DNA of 15,205 nucleotides, taken from JAHEJB01 sp041748175. GTDB lineage: Bacteria; Bacteroidota; Rhodothermia; Rhodothermales; Rubricoccaceae. The translations under genes and the position numbers were made by a program. Positions 1 to 6,879 of this stretch are shown here, piece by piece (within the stretch, counting starts at the first letter, position 1; every line of letters begins with the position of its first letter). The stretch lies in the NCBI GenBank assembly GCA_041748175.1, contig JBGTDU010000029.1, positions 1-15,205 of the forward strand, in the 5' to 3' direction. Below the pieces are notes generated by a model. It searched no databases. It was not told where the DNA came from and was given only the letters and a program-made list of their open reading frames with translations.

Positions 1-150
1 TACTTCGAGGAGAAGGTGGCAGCGGACAAGGAGAAGCGCCTGGTGCTGAACAACCTGGCCAACCGCGTGCTGCGCGTTATGTGCGCTGTGCTCAAGAGCA
101 GCGAGCCCTACCGCCCCGGATACATGAGTATCTCTCCAGCACTCTTGACA
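1..150 (+). pseudogene. IS110-family transposase, C-terminal remnant
   Basis: Frame 1 is open from the first base and begins YFEEKVAADKEKR, followed by VLNNLANRVLRVMCAVLKSS and EPYRPGY. This is the helical C-terminal tail of IS110/IS116/IS902 transposases (Transposase_20 side), the DEDD/serine recombinases now known to use a bridge RNA. The upstream part lies outside the window. The family-like sequence stops near base 123, but the frame has no stop until 486 and runs antisense through the convergent ltrA gene. The element therefore seems to have lost its own stop codon and right end, or to use flanking DNA for its end. The boundary at about 150 is my estimate from where ltrA begins. The family call is from remembered similarity of a short tail only. 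Confidence 0.6.
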
Positions 151-152
151 AG

Positions 153-1295
153 TCATAGGCAATCGGGATGGCTCCGCCCGAACTCAAGGAGAAGAATGCC
201 GAGCAATGCTGCCGAGGTGATTCCGAGGACCCACATAGGTTTGGGCGAAGGCAAGAGTAGTAGGGCGACCGTCATGGCCACGACGAACCCAATTCGCCCC
301 CATAAGATTGCGCGACCTGCAAGACCCCACGCTGCCGCAGCAGAACCAACGAAGAGCAGAATTCCTACGGCGAAAGTCATCAACGCCCCTTTGGCGAGCA
401 CGTCGTTCGGGTGTGCGACCATCGCCTCGAGCCCGACCGCAATAGCAATGATGCCTCCGACTAGAGCAAAGTGCGTAAGGCTGTAGGCATCTCTCGCAAG
501 CATGGATTGGGCGGCGCCATCCCGGTGGCGCAATTCGTCTTCGAGTTCCTCCTTCAGCCATCCGAAATACGTCCACCAAAGCAGGCAAGCAACGGCGACC
601 GCGCCGAGTGCCACGAACAGCAGCGGGATTGACATCACTTGATGAGACGAGGCCACGCCCGCCGCTACCAGAGACTCACCGAGCGCGATGATCACGAATA
701 GCCCGTGCCGTTCGGCGAAGTGGCCGGGGTAGATATCCCAGCCGCTGGATCTCGCCGCCAAGAGTGCTGCCCACATATCGAGCAATGCTGCACCGAGCCA
801 GACCCAGACGCGTATCTCCGGTGCGAGTATCCCGCCGATGATCGCGACTACCAGGCCTCCAACGGATAACACCGTGAAATGCCGAACGGCTTTTGCCATC
901 TCCGCGCGGCCCCGTGCGCCCAGGTAATAGATGCCCAGGCCGATCAATCGGCAAGCGACGTACGATCCGGCGAACAGGAGTCCCGCCTCGCCGAACGCGT
1001 TGCTCACGCTCACGGCCATTATAAAGGCTACGCCCGTGGCGGCAAGTGTCCACAGCCGGACGAATGAGTGATCCGTGTTGATCGGGTTGAGCGCCCACGT
1101 GAACTGGGTCCATCCCCACCATATCATCCAGAATACAAGGACAGCCTTGCCAATGCCAGGCAGCGAAAGATCGTGGTGGAGAAGCCCGGTAACCTGCGTA
1201 ATGGCGAACACGAACACGAGGTCGAAAAAGAGTTCGACGAAGCTCGCGCCCTGGTCCTTGTCGGAAATGAGGGTGCGGGTGGTTGCTGTTGGCAT
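153..1295 (-). CDS. LtrA-family (low temperature requirement protein A) membrane protein
   Basis: The 380-residue product is almost entirely hydrophobic segments, about ten to twelve predicted by eye, so it is an inner-membrane protein. The family signature is clear: ELFFDLVFVFAITQ at residues 21-34 just before the first helix, and a mid-protein GHFAERHGLFVIIALGES motif. LtrA proteins were named from a Listeria low-temperature mutant, but the biochemical function is not known. The start ATG at 1295 lies only 3 bases after the stop of the DUF1801 gene (TGATTCATG), so translation is probably coupled and the gene is likely the last in the ruvB operon. The C-terminus (GRSHPDCL) ends beside the IS110 remnant and might be partly element-derived. 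Confidence 0.9.
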   Translation of the reverse strand: MPTATTRTLISDKDQGASFVELFFDLVFVFAITQVTGLLHHDLSLPGIGKAVLVFWMIWWGWTQFTWALNPINTDHSFVRLWTLAATGVAFIMAVSVSNAFGEAGLLFAGSYVACRLIGLGIYYLGARGRAEMAKAVRHFTVLSVGGLVVAIIGGILAPEIRVWVWLGAALLDMWAALLAARSSGWDIYPGHFAERHGLFVIIALGESLVAAGVASSHQVMSIPLLFVALGAVAVACLLWWTYFGWLKEELEDELRHRDGAAQSMLARDAYSLTHFALVGGIIAIAVGLEAMVAHPNDVLAKGALMTFAVGILLFVGSAAAAWGLAGRAILWGRIGFVVAMTVALLLLPSPKPMWVLGITSAALLGILLLEFGRSHPDCL

Positions 1296-1298
1296 GAA

Positions 1299-1721
1299 TC
1301 AGGCGTTGGGATACTTCTTTCGCATAAACTCGACCGAGAGCGTTACAAGTTGCCGCAGGGCGCCAAGATCAATATCGTCGAGCTTGTTGACGTATAGGCA
1401 CGCCTTGGCGGTTTTGTGTTTTCCGAGCTGGCCCATGAGGTCGTCGTACCGCGAAAAGCCCGCCATGATATAGAGCGAAAGGCTCTTGCTCCGTGGCGAA
1501 AAACCGGTCAACGGGGCGTCGCCTTCGCGACCGCTTTCATAAACGTAGTGATAGCTGCCGAAGCCCACGATGCTCGGGCCCCACATTTTCGCTTCTTCGC
1601 CCGTTGCGTCCCGGAAAAGCTCTATGAGGGCATAGGAATCCTCGCTTTTCTGTTCGTCAGCTACGGCATGGATGAAGTCCGTGACACTGTTGTCGGTGGG
1701 CTTGGTTTTGTTCTCGGCCAT
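1299..1721 (-). CDS. DUF1801 domain protein
   Basis: The 140-residue soluble protein matches the DUF1801 (YdhG-like) fold family. After a polar N-terminus, the pattern includes KMWGPSIVGFGSYHYVY around residues 45-61, then FSPRSKSLSLYIM at 74-86, and a C-terminal stretch (CLYVNKLDDIDLGALRQLV) typical of the family. The function of the family is not established. Its members are small cytoplasmic alpha/beta proteins often found beside stress or cupin genes. It sits 33 bases downstream of the cupin gene and 3 bases upstream of ltrA on the same strand, so it is probably a middle gene of the operon. ATG at 1721 is the only good start, and no Shine-Dalgarno motif precedes it. Confidence 0.88.
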   Translation of the reverse strand: MAENKTKPTDNSVTDFIHAVADEQKSEDSYALIELFRDATGEEAKMWGPSIVGFGSYHYVYESGREGDAPLTGFSPRSKSLSLYIMAGFSRYDDLMGQLGKHKTAKACLYVNKLDDIDLGALRQLVTLSVEFMRKKYPNA

Positions 1722-1754
1722 AGCGCTGCGATGTTGGAGTCGGCACGGAGAATA

Positions 1755-2132
1755 CTACAGACGCTCCAATTCGCCGACCGTCCGCTCGCTCTCCACATCG
1801 CCTGTGTTTACCGTCGATGCAGGTTCAAACAGCATCACGTGGCATTCCTCGTCCGCGATAGGCAGGTGCTCGACACCGCGAGGCACGACGAAGAACTCGC
1901 CTTCGTTCAGGACAACGTCTCGATCTCGAAGCTTAATCGTGAGGCATCCCCTGACTACGAGGAATAGCTCGTCCTCGTGTTCGTGGCTGTGCCAGATGAA
2001 ATCGCCCAGGAGCTTGACCAGCTTGACGTGCTGCCCGTTGAGCTCGGCAACGATCTTGGGGGACCACTGCTCGGTGAGCTGAGAGAATTTCTCGGCGAGG
2101 TTGACTCGCATCAAATCGGAGGTCATCGTCAT
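1755..2132 (-). CDS. small cupin-domain protein
   Basis: This is a single-domain cupin of about 125 residues. Numbered from the upstream GTG at 2135, motif 1 reads G45, H49, H51, E56, G63 (in WHSHEHEDE), fitting G(X)5HXH(X)3-4E(X)6G. Motif 2 reads G79, P85, G87, H90, fitting G(X)5PXG(X)2H. The metal-binding His/Glu set is therefore complete and a divalent metal is likely bound. The substrate cannot be told from sequence. Possible starts are GTG 2135, ATG 2132 and ATG 2126; I chose ATG 2132. The start follows the ruvB stop by 9 bases, so the gene is almost certainly cotranscribed with ruvB. Confidence 0.9.
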   Translation of the reverse strand: MTMTSDLMRVNLAEKFSQLTEQWSPKIVAELNGQHVKLVKLLGDFIWHSHEHEDELFLVVRGCLTIKLRDRDVVLNEGEFFVVPRGVEHLPIADEECHVMLFEPASTVNTGDVESERTVGELERL

Positions 2133-2141
2133 CACGTGGAG

Positions 2142-3182
2142 TCAATCGCCGGATAACACCTCAAACAGATCCGCGCTCTTCCTCGGCGGCATCAGGTTGA
2201 AGTGATCGTACGCCCTGCGAGTAGCAACGCGACCTCGAGGCGTGCGGGACATAAAACCTTCCTGAATCAGGTAGGGCTCGTAGACCTCTTCGATGGTCCC
2301 GGCGTCTTCACCCACAGCCACGGCAATCGTGTTCAGGCCCACGGGTCCACCCTCAAATTTCTCGATAACGGCGAGGAGGATGCGCGCGTCCATGTCATCG
2401 AGGCCGGCTTCGTCGACGTCGAGCGCGTTGAGAGCGTGGTCTGCGAGAGTTCGGGTGATGCGGCCGTCTCCTTCTACTTCGGCAAAGTCGCGCGTGCGGC
2501 GAAGAAGCCGGTTGGCAATACGAGGCGTACCCCTGCTCCGACGGGCGAGTTCGAACGCGCCGTCCGCCGTAAGGTCGGTATGGAGAATTCTGGCTGAGCG
2601 CTCGACGATCTGTTGGAGGAGGTCAGCCGTGTAGTAGTCATACCGGAAGTCAATGCCAAAGCGGGCGCGAAGCGGCGCGGTGAGCAAGCCCTTACGCGTT
2701 GTGGCGCCGATCAATGTAAAAGGCGGTAGGGCAATCCGAACGCTGCGCGCGCTTGGCCCCGAGTCGATCAGAATATCTATTGCATAGTCCTCCATCGCTG
2801 AATAGAGATATTCCTCGATCACCGAGCTGAGCCTGTGGATCTCGTCGATGAAGAGGATATCGCCTTCTTCCAGATTCGTGAGTATGCCCGCGATAGATGC
2901 TGGTTTGTCGAGTGCGGGGCCACTCGTGATCTTGATGGTGGCCCCCATCTCAGCGGCAATAATGTGTGCCAAGGTGGTCTTCCCAAGCCCCGGTGGGCCG
3001 GAAAGGATCACGTGATCGAGTGCCTCGCCGCGTTGGAGGGCAGCGGTGATAAAGACCCGCAGATTGTCCTTGATGCGAAGCTGCCCAACAAAATCTTCGA
3101 TGCTCGTTGGGCGGAGGGCCTTCTCGAAATCCTCGTCGCGCCGGATGGCGTCGACTGGGCCGCGGGCGGTGGGCTGATTCAT
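2142..3182 (-). CDS. ruvB: Holliday junction branch migration helicase RuvB
   Basis: RuvB is the AAA+ hexameric motor that, with RuvA, drives branch migration of Holliday junctions in recombination and repair. The 346-residue length is normal. Visible motifs are Walker A GPPGLGKTT (residues 62-70), Walker B ILFIDEIH (DEIH 113-116), sensor 1 IGATTR near 158-163, the LRARFG arginine-finger segment near 171-176, and GTPRIANRLLRR at 218-229. The C-terminal winged-helix region follows (GPVGLNTIAVAVGEDAGTIE, then YLIQEGFMSRTPRGR). It appears to be the first gene of a minus-strand operon with the cupin, DUF1801 and ltrA genes. A weak -7-like element, TACCTTTC, lies at 3200-3207 on the minus strand, 18 bases before the ATG; I do not call it as a promoter. 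Confidence 0.98.
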   Translation of the reverse strand: MNQPTARGPVDAIRRDEDFEKALRPTSIEDFVGQLRIKDNLRVFITAALQRGEALDHVILSGPPGLGKTTLAHIIAAEMGATIKITSGPALDKPASIAGILTNLEEGDILFIDEIHRLSSVIEEYLYSAMEDYAIDILIDSGPSARSVRIALPPFTLIGATTRKGLLTAPLRARFGIDFRYDYYTADLLQQIVERSARILHTDLTADGAFELARRSRGTPRIANRLLRRTRDFAEVEGDGRITRTLADHALNALDVDEAGLDDMDARILLAVIEKFEGGPVGLNTIAVAVGEDAGTIEEVYEPYLIQEGFMSRTPRGRVATRRAYDHFNLMPPRKSADLFEVLSGD

Positions 3183-3416
3183 TGCCGTGTAAAATTTCCG
3201 AAAGGTAAGGACGCAATCGATTGGTGATAGCTGAACGATGAAGGATCACCGCGTTGCCCGTGGGCGGCTGACAGTGGTGCCTGGCAGCTGACGAATATCT
3301 ACTGATCCATCCTCAGCTCATCTCTTCCCTTCCTTTTTACGCTCGTTCGTTTACACTCCGCAGCCAACCACCCATTTTCAATTGACAACCCCGTGTCCGC
3401 TGACTACGTTGGAACC

Positions 3417-4034
3417 ATGTTTGCGGTAGACCATGTTCTCGTCTCGGATGCGGTGCTTGATGCACCGTTCGCCTGCCACCTCGGGCAGTGCCTGGGAGGC
3501 TGCTGTGTGCATGGCGACCATGGCGCACCCCTGGAAGCCGACGAGCGGGAAGCATTGGAAGCCGCGCTGCCAATTGTCCGAGACAAACTCCGCCGGGAGG
3601 CTCTCGAAGCCATCGCTCGCCACGGCGTTTGGGTCGAAGAAGAATCCGGACACTACGGCACCACCACCGTAGGAGGCCGCGAATGTGTTTTTGTGACCTA
3701 CGAGAAACACGTTGCGAAGTGCGCTCTGCAGGAGGCTCACAACGCAGGGCGGCTCGACTTCGAAAAGCCCATCTCGTGCCACCTCTATCCCCTCCGCGTG
3801 GAGACCCACGGCACTGGAGACGACGCCATTGAGGTGCTCAATTATGAGCAGATCGAGCTATGCAAGCCCGGCATTCGCCACGGCGGCAGGACCGGTGTCC
3901 AGCTTGCCGAGTTCCTCCGCAAGCCACTCACTCGCAAATACGGCCCCGCCTGGTTCAAGCGCTTTCGCGAAACGATCGAGGTTCGCCGCGGAATTCTCTC
4001 GGAAGCATCGCCAAACTATCGTTCACTCCCCTAA
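3417..4034 (+). CDS. DUF3109 family Cys-rich protein
   Basis: The 205-residue protein matches the DUF3109 family, common in Bacteroidota and related to YkgJ-type zinc/iron-cluster proteins. The order is FACHLGQCLGGCC at residues 18-30, GAPLE at 36-40, a Cys at 90, another at 102, KPISCHLYPLRV at 117-128, a Cys at 149, and KYGPAWF near 174-180. All eight cysteines (20, 25, 29, 30, 90, 102, 121, 149) look like a metal- or cluster-binding set. The role is not known. A GTG at 3393 would add eight residues. I prefer ATG 3417 because family members start close to an equivalent MFxVxxVLVS. It is followed 81 bases later by rpoN, on the same strand. Confidence 0.88.
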   Translation: MFAVDHVLVSDAVLDAPFACHLGQCLGGCCVHGDHGAPLEADEREALEAALPIVRDKLRREALEAIARHGVWVEEESGHYGTTTVGGRECVFVTYEKHVAKCALQEAHNAGRLDFEKPISCHLYPLRVETHGTGDDAIEVLNYEQIELCKPGIRHGGRTGVQLAEFLRKPLTRKYGPAWFKRFRETIEVRRGILSEASPNYRSLP

Positions 4035-4040
4035 CCAGCC

Positions 4041-4068
4041 TTTACTCCGTTCCGAAACAGTCGATAAT
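4041..4068 (+). promoter_or_regulatory. candidate sigma-70-like promoter for rpoN
   Basis: TTTACT (4041-4046) and GATAAT (4063-4068) are separated by 16 bases in the 81-base gap before rpoN. The -10 matches the general bacterial consensus at five of six positions and the -35 at four of six. Transcription would begin near 4075, giving a leader of about 40 bases. No better candidate was seen in this gap, but single-site matches like this are often fortuitous and housekeeping promoters in this lineage differ from the E. coli pattern. Confidence 0.28.
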
Positions 4069-4115
4069 ACAGGCCACGCCATTTCGAGTGCTCGGAATCA
4101 TCACAATCTCCCGCC

Positions 4116-5615
4116 ATGCTCAACCTCAATCAGAGGCAATCCCTTCAGCAAAAGCTATCGCCGCAGCAGATTCAGTACATCAAACTGCTCCAGCTACCCA
4201 CGCTTGGGTTAGAGCAGCGAATCAAAGCGGAGCTGGAAACCAACCCTCTTCTGGAAGAGGGCGAGGAAGAAGAAGAGTTTGAGGTCGAGGGGCCGGAAAC
4301 TGATTCCCAAGCCTCGGAGGCTGAAGCCGAAGCAGTCGCGGATGAACGGCAAGGCGACCCGGACGAAGAGTTCGACTGGGATGAATTTCTGAATGCGCCG
4401 GACGACCTCTACGGGTACAAGGCGCAGGTGGATCGCTCCGCCGAAGAGGATGACCGTGAAATCCCGATGGCGCAGACGAACACGATGGCCGAAAGCCTTC
4501 GCGAACAGGTCGGCATGCTGGATCTGGACGGGGAGGCAGAGCTGATCGCCGAGCAAATCATTGGCTCGATCGATGAGGACGGGTATCTGCGCAGGACGGT
4601 CCAGTCCATCATCGACGATGTATACTTTAACCTGGAGATGAAGCTGACTGAGGAAGATGTTGAGCGCGTTCTTTATCGCATTCAAAGACTCGATCCGGTC
4701 GGAATTGCCGCGCGCGACCTCCGTGAATGCCTCATCGTCCAACTGGAATTTCTGCCCGATGATATTCCAGGCCGCGACAACGCCCTCGCGATGCTCCGCG
4801 ACGCCTACAAGGCTTTCACCATGAAGCACTTCGAGCAGATCATGCGCAAGGTGGGCATCAATGAAAAGGAACTGAAAGAAGCCTACGACCTTATCCGAAG
4901 CCTCGACCCCAAACCCGGCGAGGGTGAGTTCGCCGCGCAGACGAACTACATCACGCCCGATTTTACCGTTGTCGCGGTGGACGACGACGATTTCGATATT
5001 TCTCTCAATGGACGGAATGCGCCGGAACTCCGCATAAACAGGGGCTACAAGGATATGTGGAACGATCTCTCGGGCCGGAAGGCCAGAGGCGCAGGAGAAA
5101 ACGGCAAAGCAACCGAGACGCGCGACTTCCTGAAGCAGCGGATGGAGAGCGCAAGATGGTTCATCAACTCGATCAACCAGCGCCGACAAACCATGTTGAA
5201 GGTCATGTCCTCGTTGGTAGATTTGCAAGCAGATTTCTTCCGCAGCGGAGAGGGCCACTTAAAGCCGATGATCCTGAAAGACATCGCCGAGCGCATCGGG
5301 ATGGACATTTCGACGATCTCTCGTGTGGTGAACGGCAAGTATGTGCAGACGGAGTTCGGCGTCTATGAATTGAAATACTTCTTCTCGGAAGGCCTGACAA
5401 CGGACAGTGGCGAGGAGGTCTCCAACAAGGAGGTCAAAGCTCTCATCGACCGAATGATCGGCGTCGAAGACAAGGCGAGGCCTCTGAGCGATCAAAGCAT
5501 CGCCGACATGCTTGCCAAAAAAGGATTTCAGATCGCACGCAGAACGGTCACGAAATACCGCGAGCAGTTGAACATTCCCGTGGCGCGCCTGCGAAAGCAG
5601 ATTGTGTTGGCCTGA
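4116..5615 (+). CDS. rpoN: RNA polymerase sigma-54 factor
   Basis: Sigma-54 directs RNA polymerase to -24/-12 promoters that open only with an AAA+ enhancer-binding activator. The 499-residue protein has the full architecture. Region I is Q- and L-rich (NLNQRQSLQQKLSPQQIQYI, residues 3-22), with LELETNPLL-like ELETNPLLEE at 39-48. A strongly acidic linker follows, about 47-110 (EEGEEEEEFEVEG). The core-binding domain spans roughly 120-330 (LDPVGIAARDLREC, SLDPKPGEGE). A helix-turn-helix lies near 387-410 (LKDIAERIGMDISTISRVVN). The RpoN box ARRTVTKYRE is at 474-483. It lies downstream of the DUF3109 gene, and its stop TGA directly abuts the stop of the convergent DinB gene. A target-like promoter lies about 570 bases downstream. 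Confidence 0.97.
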   Translation: MLNLNQRQSLQQKLSPQQIQYIKLLQLPTLGLEQRIKAELETNPLLEEGEEEEEFEVEGPETDSQASEAEAEAVADERQGDPDEEFDWDEFLNAPDDLYGYKAQVDRSAEEDDREIPMAQTNTMAESLREQVGMLDLDGEAELIAEQIIGSIDEDGYLRRTVQSIIDDVYFNLEMKLTEEDVERVLYRIQRLDPVGIAARDLRECLIVQLEFLPDDIPGRDNALAMLRDAYKAFTMKHFEQIMRKVGINEKELKEAYDLIRSLDPKPGEGEFAAQTNYITPDFTVVAVDDDDFDISLNGRNAPELRINRGYKDMWNDLSGRKARGAGENGKATETRDFLKQRMESARWFINSINQRRQTMLKVMSSLVDLQADFFRSGEGHLKPMILKDIAERIGMDISTISRVVNGKYVQTEFGVYELKYFFSEGLTTDSGEEVSNKEVKALIDRMIGVEDKARPLSDQSIADMLAKKGFQIARRTVTKYREQLNIPVARLRKQIVLA

Positions 5616-6065
5616 CTACGACCTGGCCCATTTGATGTAGTCCGTCTGCGGGGGGCCAGTACCGGCGGCGCGGAGTGCCGAGGCGGCCTGGCCACGATGG
5701 TACATCCCGTGCAAGAGGATATGGTTGAGAATGTCCCCGACGGAATTCTCGAAGCTCATTCCCGCCGTATTTGCGTAGGCGATAGTTTCCGATAAATCTG
5801 CTACGGAGAGGAATGCCCCGTAACTGGCGGCGTTCGCTGCGAGGCGCGAACGGATGTCGGCCGCAGAAAGGTTGGGGAAAAGGATGATGTCGGAAGACCC
5901 GAGGCCTTCAATCCGTTGTAGCCAGAGCCAATCAGCGACAACGGCGTGCGCCAGATAACCTCGGGCTCGTCGATGTGCGTCGATTTCGCTGAAGGTGTCG
6001 GCGAGTTGCTCTGAGGACCAGAAGTGGTAGTCGAAGCGGCGTCGAAGGTCTGCAAGAGTATCCAT
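5616..6065 (-). CDS. DinB-family metal-binding four-helix protein
   Basis: The 149-residue protein has the layout of the DinB/YfiT superfamily, four-helix bundles that hold a divalent metal by three histidines and often act in thiol-dependent detoxification. H40 sits in the second helix (YLAHAVVADWLWLQR), and H119 and H123 form the HxxxH in LLHGMYHRGQ, a hallmark of the family. The open frame extends upstream to 6281, but I chose ATG 6065 because MDTLADLRRRFDYHFWSSEQ begins exactly where family members do, and the upstream extension would run over the divergent sigma-54 promoter. The substrate is unknown. It converges on rpoN with no gap between stops and diverges from the 81-residue gene. 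Confidence 0.88.
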   Translation of the reverse strand: MDTLADLRRRFDYHFWSSEQLADTFSEIDAHRRARGYLAHAVVADWLWLQRIEGLGSSDIILFPNLSAADIRSRLAANAASYGAFLSVADLSETIAYANTAGMSFENSVGDILNHILLHGMYHRGQAASALRAAGTGPPQTDYIKWARS

Positions 6066-6155
6066 GTGCACGGCCAATGAGACAATGCGTAGAAAAGTCC
6101 ATAATGGGTGCGTTTGGGAATATAGAATAGGCCAGTTGCCATCGTGGAACAGCCT

Positions 6156-6185
6156 TTGAAGAAACATTTTGAAGGAAAATTGAAG
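6156..6185 (+). repeat. three TTGAAG direct repeats upstream of the -24 element
   Basis: TTGAAG occurs at 6156-6161, 6169-6174 and 6180-6185. The starts are 13 and 11 bases apart, close to one helical turn each, and the last copy abuts the TTGGCAC of the sigma-54 promoter. The first two are extended to TTTGAAG. They could be an operator array for a regulator of this promoter. A typical sigma-54 enhancer would lie further upstream, so the role is open. Confidence 0.4.
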
Positions 6186-6201
6186 TTGGCACCCCACTTG
6201 C
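6186..6201 (+). promoter_or_regulatory. sigma-54 (-24/-12) promoter
   Basis: The stretch TTGGCACCCCACTTGC contains TGGCAC, five bases, then TTGC. The invariant GG (6188-6189) and GC (6200-6201) are separated by exactly ten bases, as RpoN requires. It differs from the classical YTGGCACGNNNNTTGCW only at the base after TGGCAC (C for G) and at the last position (G for A/T). Transcription should start near 6213, leaving a leader of about 26 bases before the ATG at 6239. It is intergenic, correctly oriented and close to the gene. Firing would need an enhancer-binding activator, which is not encoded in this window. Confidence 0.72.
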
Positions 6202-6238
6202 GGGAAGGTCGACCACACGCCATTCAACTCCTCCAGCC

Positions 6239-6484
6239 ATGAATACCTCTCACTCCCATCAACGCGTCCAGGCCCTTTCACACTTGCTCGGTCGCTACAT
6301 CGTCGGCGAGATCGCCGAAGCCCAGATCATGAGCGTCACAGATGCACTTGACGAGACCGACGCCAGCTCGGAGGAGCGCGCCGCTTTCGCCCGTTTCTAT
6401 ATGGACGCGCTAACATCTGAGGGTGAAGTCAAGATGCCAGCGCTTGATGAGCTGAACGACTTCCTCGCAATCGCCCGCGCCTAG
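6239..6484 (+). CDS. unrecognised 81-residue acidic protein under a sigma-54 promoter
   Basis: I do not recognise a family. The protein is 81 residues with no signal peptide, membrane segment or cysteine. It has roughly 14 acidic residues against 6 Arg/Lys, and reads as two or three amphipathic helices: QALSHLLGRYIVGEIAEAQI near 11-30, SSEERAAFARFYMDAL near 43-58, and PALDELNDFLAIA near 67-79. A His-containing start (NTSHSHQ) precedes the first. Coding is supported by its isolated position between a near-consensus sigma-54 promoter and a strong terminator, and by a start ATG 26 bases from the predicted transcript start. It is a single-gene unit. Its regulation suggests a conditional role such as starvation, motility or envelope response, but this is inference only. 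Confidence 0.75.
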   Translation: MNTSHSHQRVQALSHLLGRYIVGEIAEAQIMSVTDALDETDASSEERAAFARFYMDALTSEGEVKMPALDELNDFLAIARA

Positions 6485-6525
6485 ATCAACGAACGCCACG
6501 GCGTCACTAGGCCAAAAATGTATCG

Positions 6526-6879
6526 CTAGGGTTGGGATGCCCTATTGTGGGGCGTCCCTTTTTTTTGGGTTTTCAGTTGCGACTCGGCCTTTTCACGTTC
6601 ATCAAGATTTGCTACAGAAATACTCGCTTCGTTATCGTCCATAGAAGGCGGCACCTGCTACAACTCACCTGTCAATTCTTTTCCTTCCTCGTGCCACGAG
6701 ATGATTGAATCGTTGCTGCGGCTGAAGCATTCGAACAACTCGCCCAACAGCGCGGGTGATCCTTTGGTTGGCGCGTCCAGGGTTTGTCGGACTGGGAAAT
6801 GTTCGGTGTAGGGCTTATGAATCGGAGGCGGCCCACCGATATAGAGGAAGTCCTTGCTTTTCAGCTGCCAGTCATGCGT
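6526..6879 (-). pseudogene. possible decayed minus-strand reading frame, one in-frame TAG
   Basis: This covers the 307 bases (6567-6873) without a plus-strand gene. On the minus strand one frame reads down from about 6879 with protein-like content: WQLKSKDFLYIGGPPPIHKP, then TEHFPVRQTLDAPTKGSPAL, then LLGELFECFSRSND and SWHEEGKELTGEL. It meets TAG at 6658-6660, then continues in the same frame through MDDNEASISVANLDEREK to a second TAG at 6526-6528. I estimate third-position GC near 70% in the first part, as expected for a gene here, and clearly lower in the second. No ATG, GTG or TTG suits the 5' end, which runs into the lipoprotein start. I recognise no family. It may be a gene remnant, a short gene with an unusual start, or chance. 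Confidence 0.35.
6534..6566 (+). terminator. intrinsic terminator
   Basis: GGGATGCCC (6534-6542) pairs with GGGCGTCCC (6550-6558) over nine base pairs, one of them a T-G wobble, around a seven-base loop. Eight T follow at 6559-6566. It begins 49 bases after the stop of the 81-residue gene and should end that transcript. On the minus strand there is no comparable U-tract directly after the hairpin, so it appears to work only in the plus direction. Confidence 0.9.

Noticed and set aside
2956..2972. Second sigma-54-like match on the minus strand (TTGGCACACATTATTGC)
   Set aside because: The GG to GC spacing is eleven rather than ten, and it lies inside ruvB coding sequence.
4209..5258. 349-codon open frame antisense to rpoN
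   Set aside because: It lies wholly inside rpoN, whose motifs are complete, and its content mirrors the reverse of acidic and hydrophobic rpoN codons.
6545..6811. 88-codon plus-strand frame after the terminator
   Set aside because: It starts inside the terminator stem and has low-quality composition. The opposite strand is more protein-like here.
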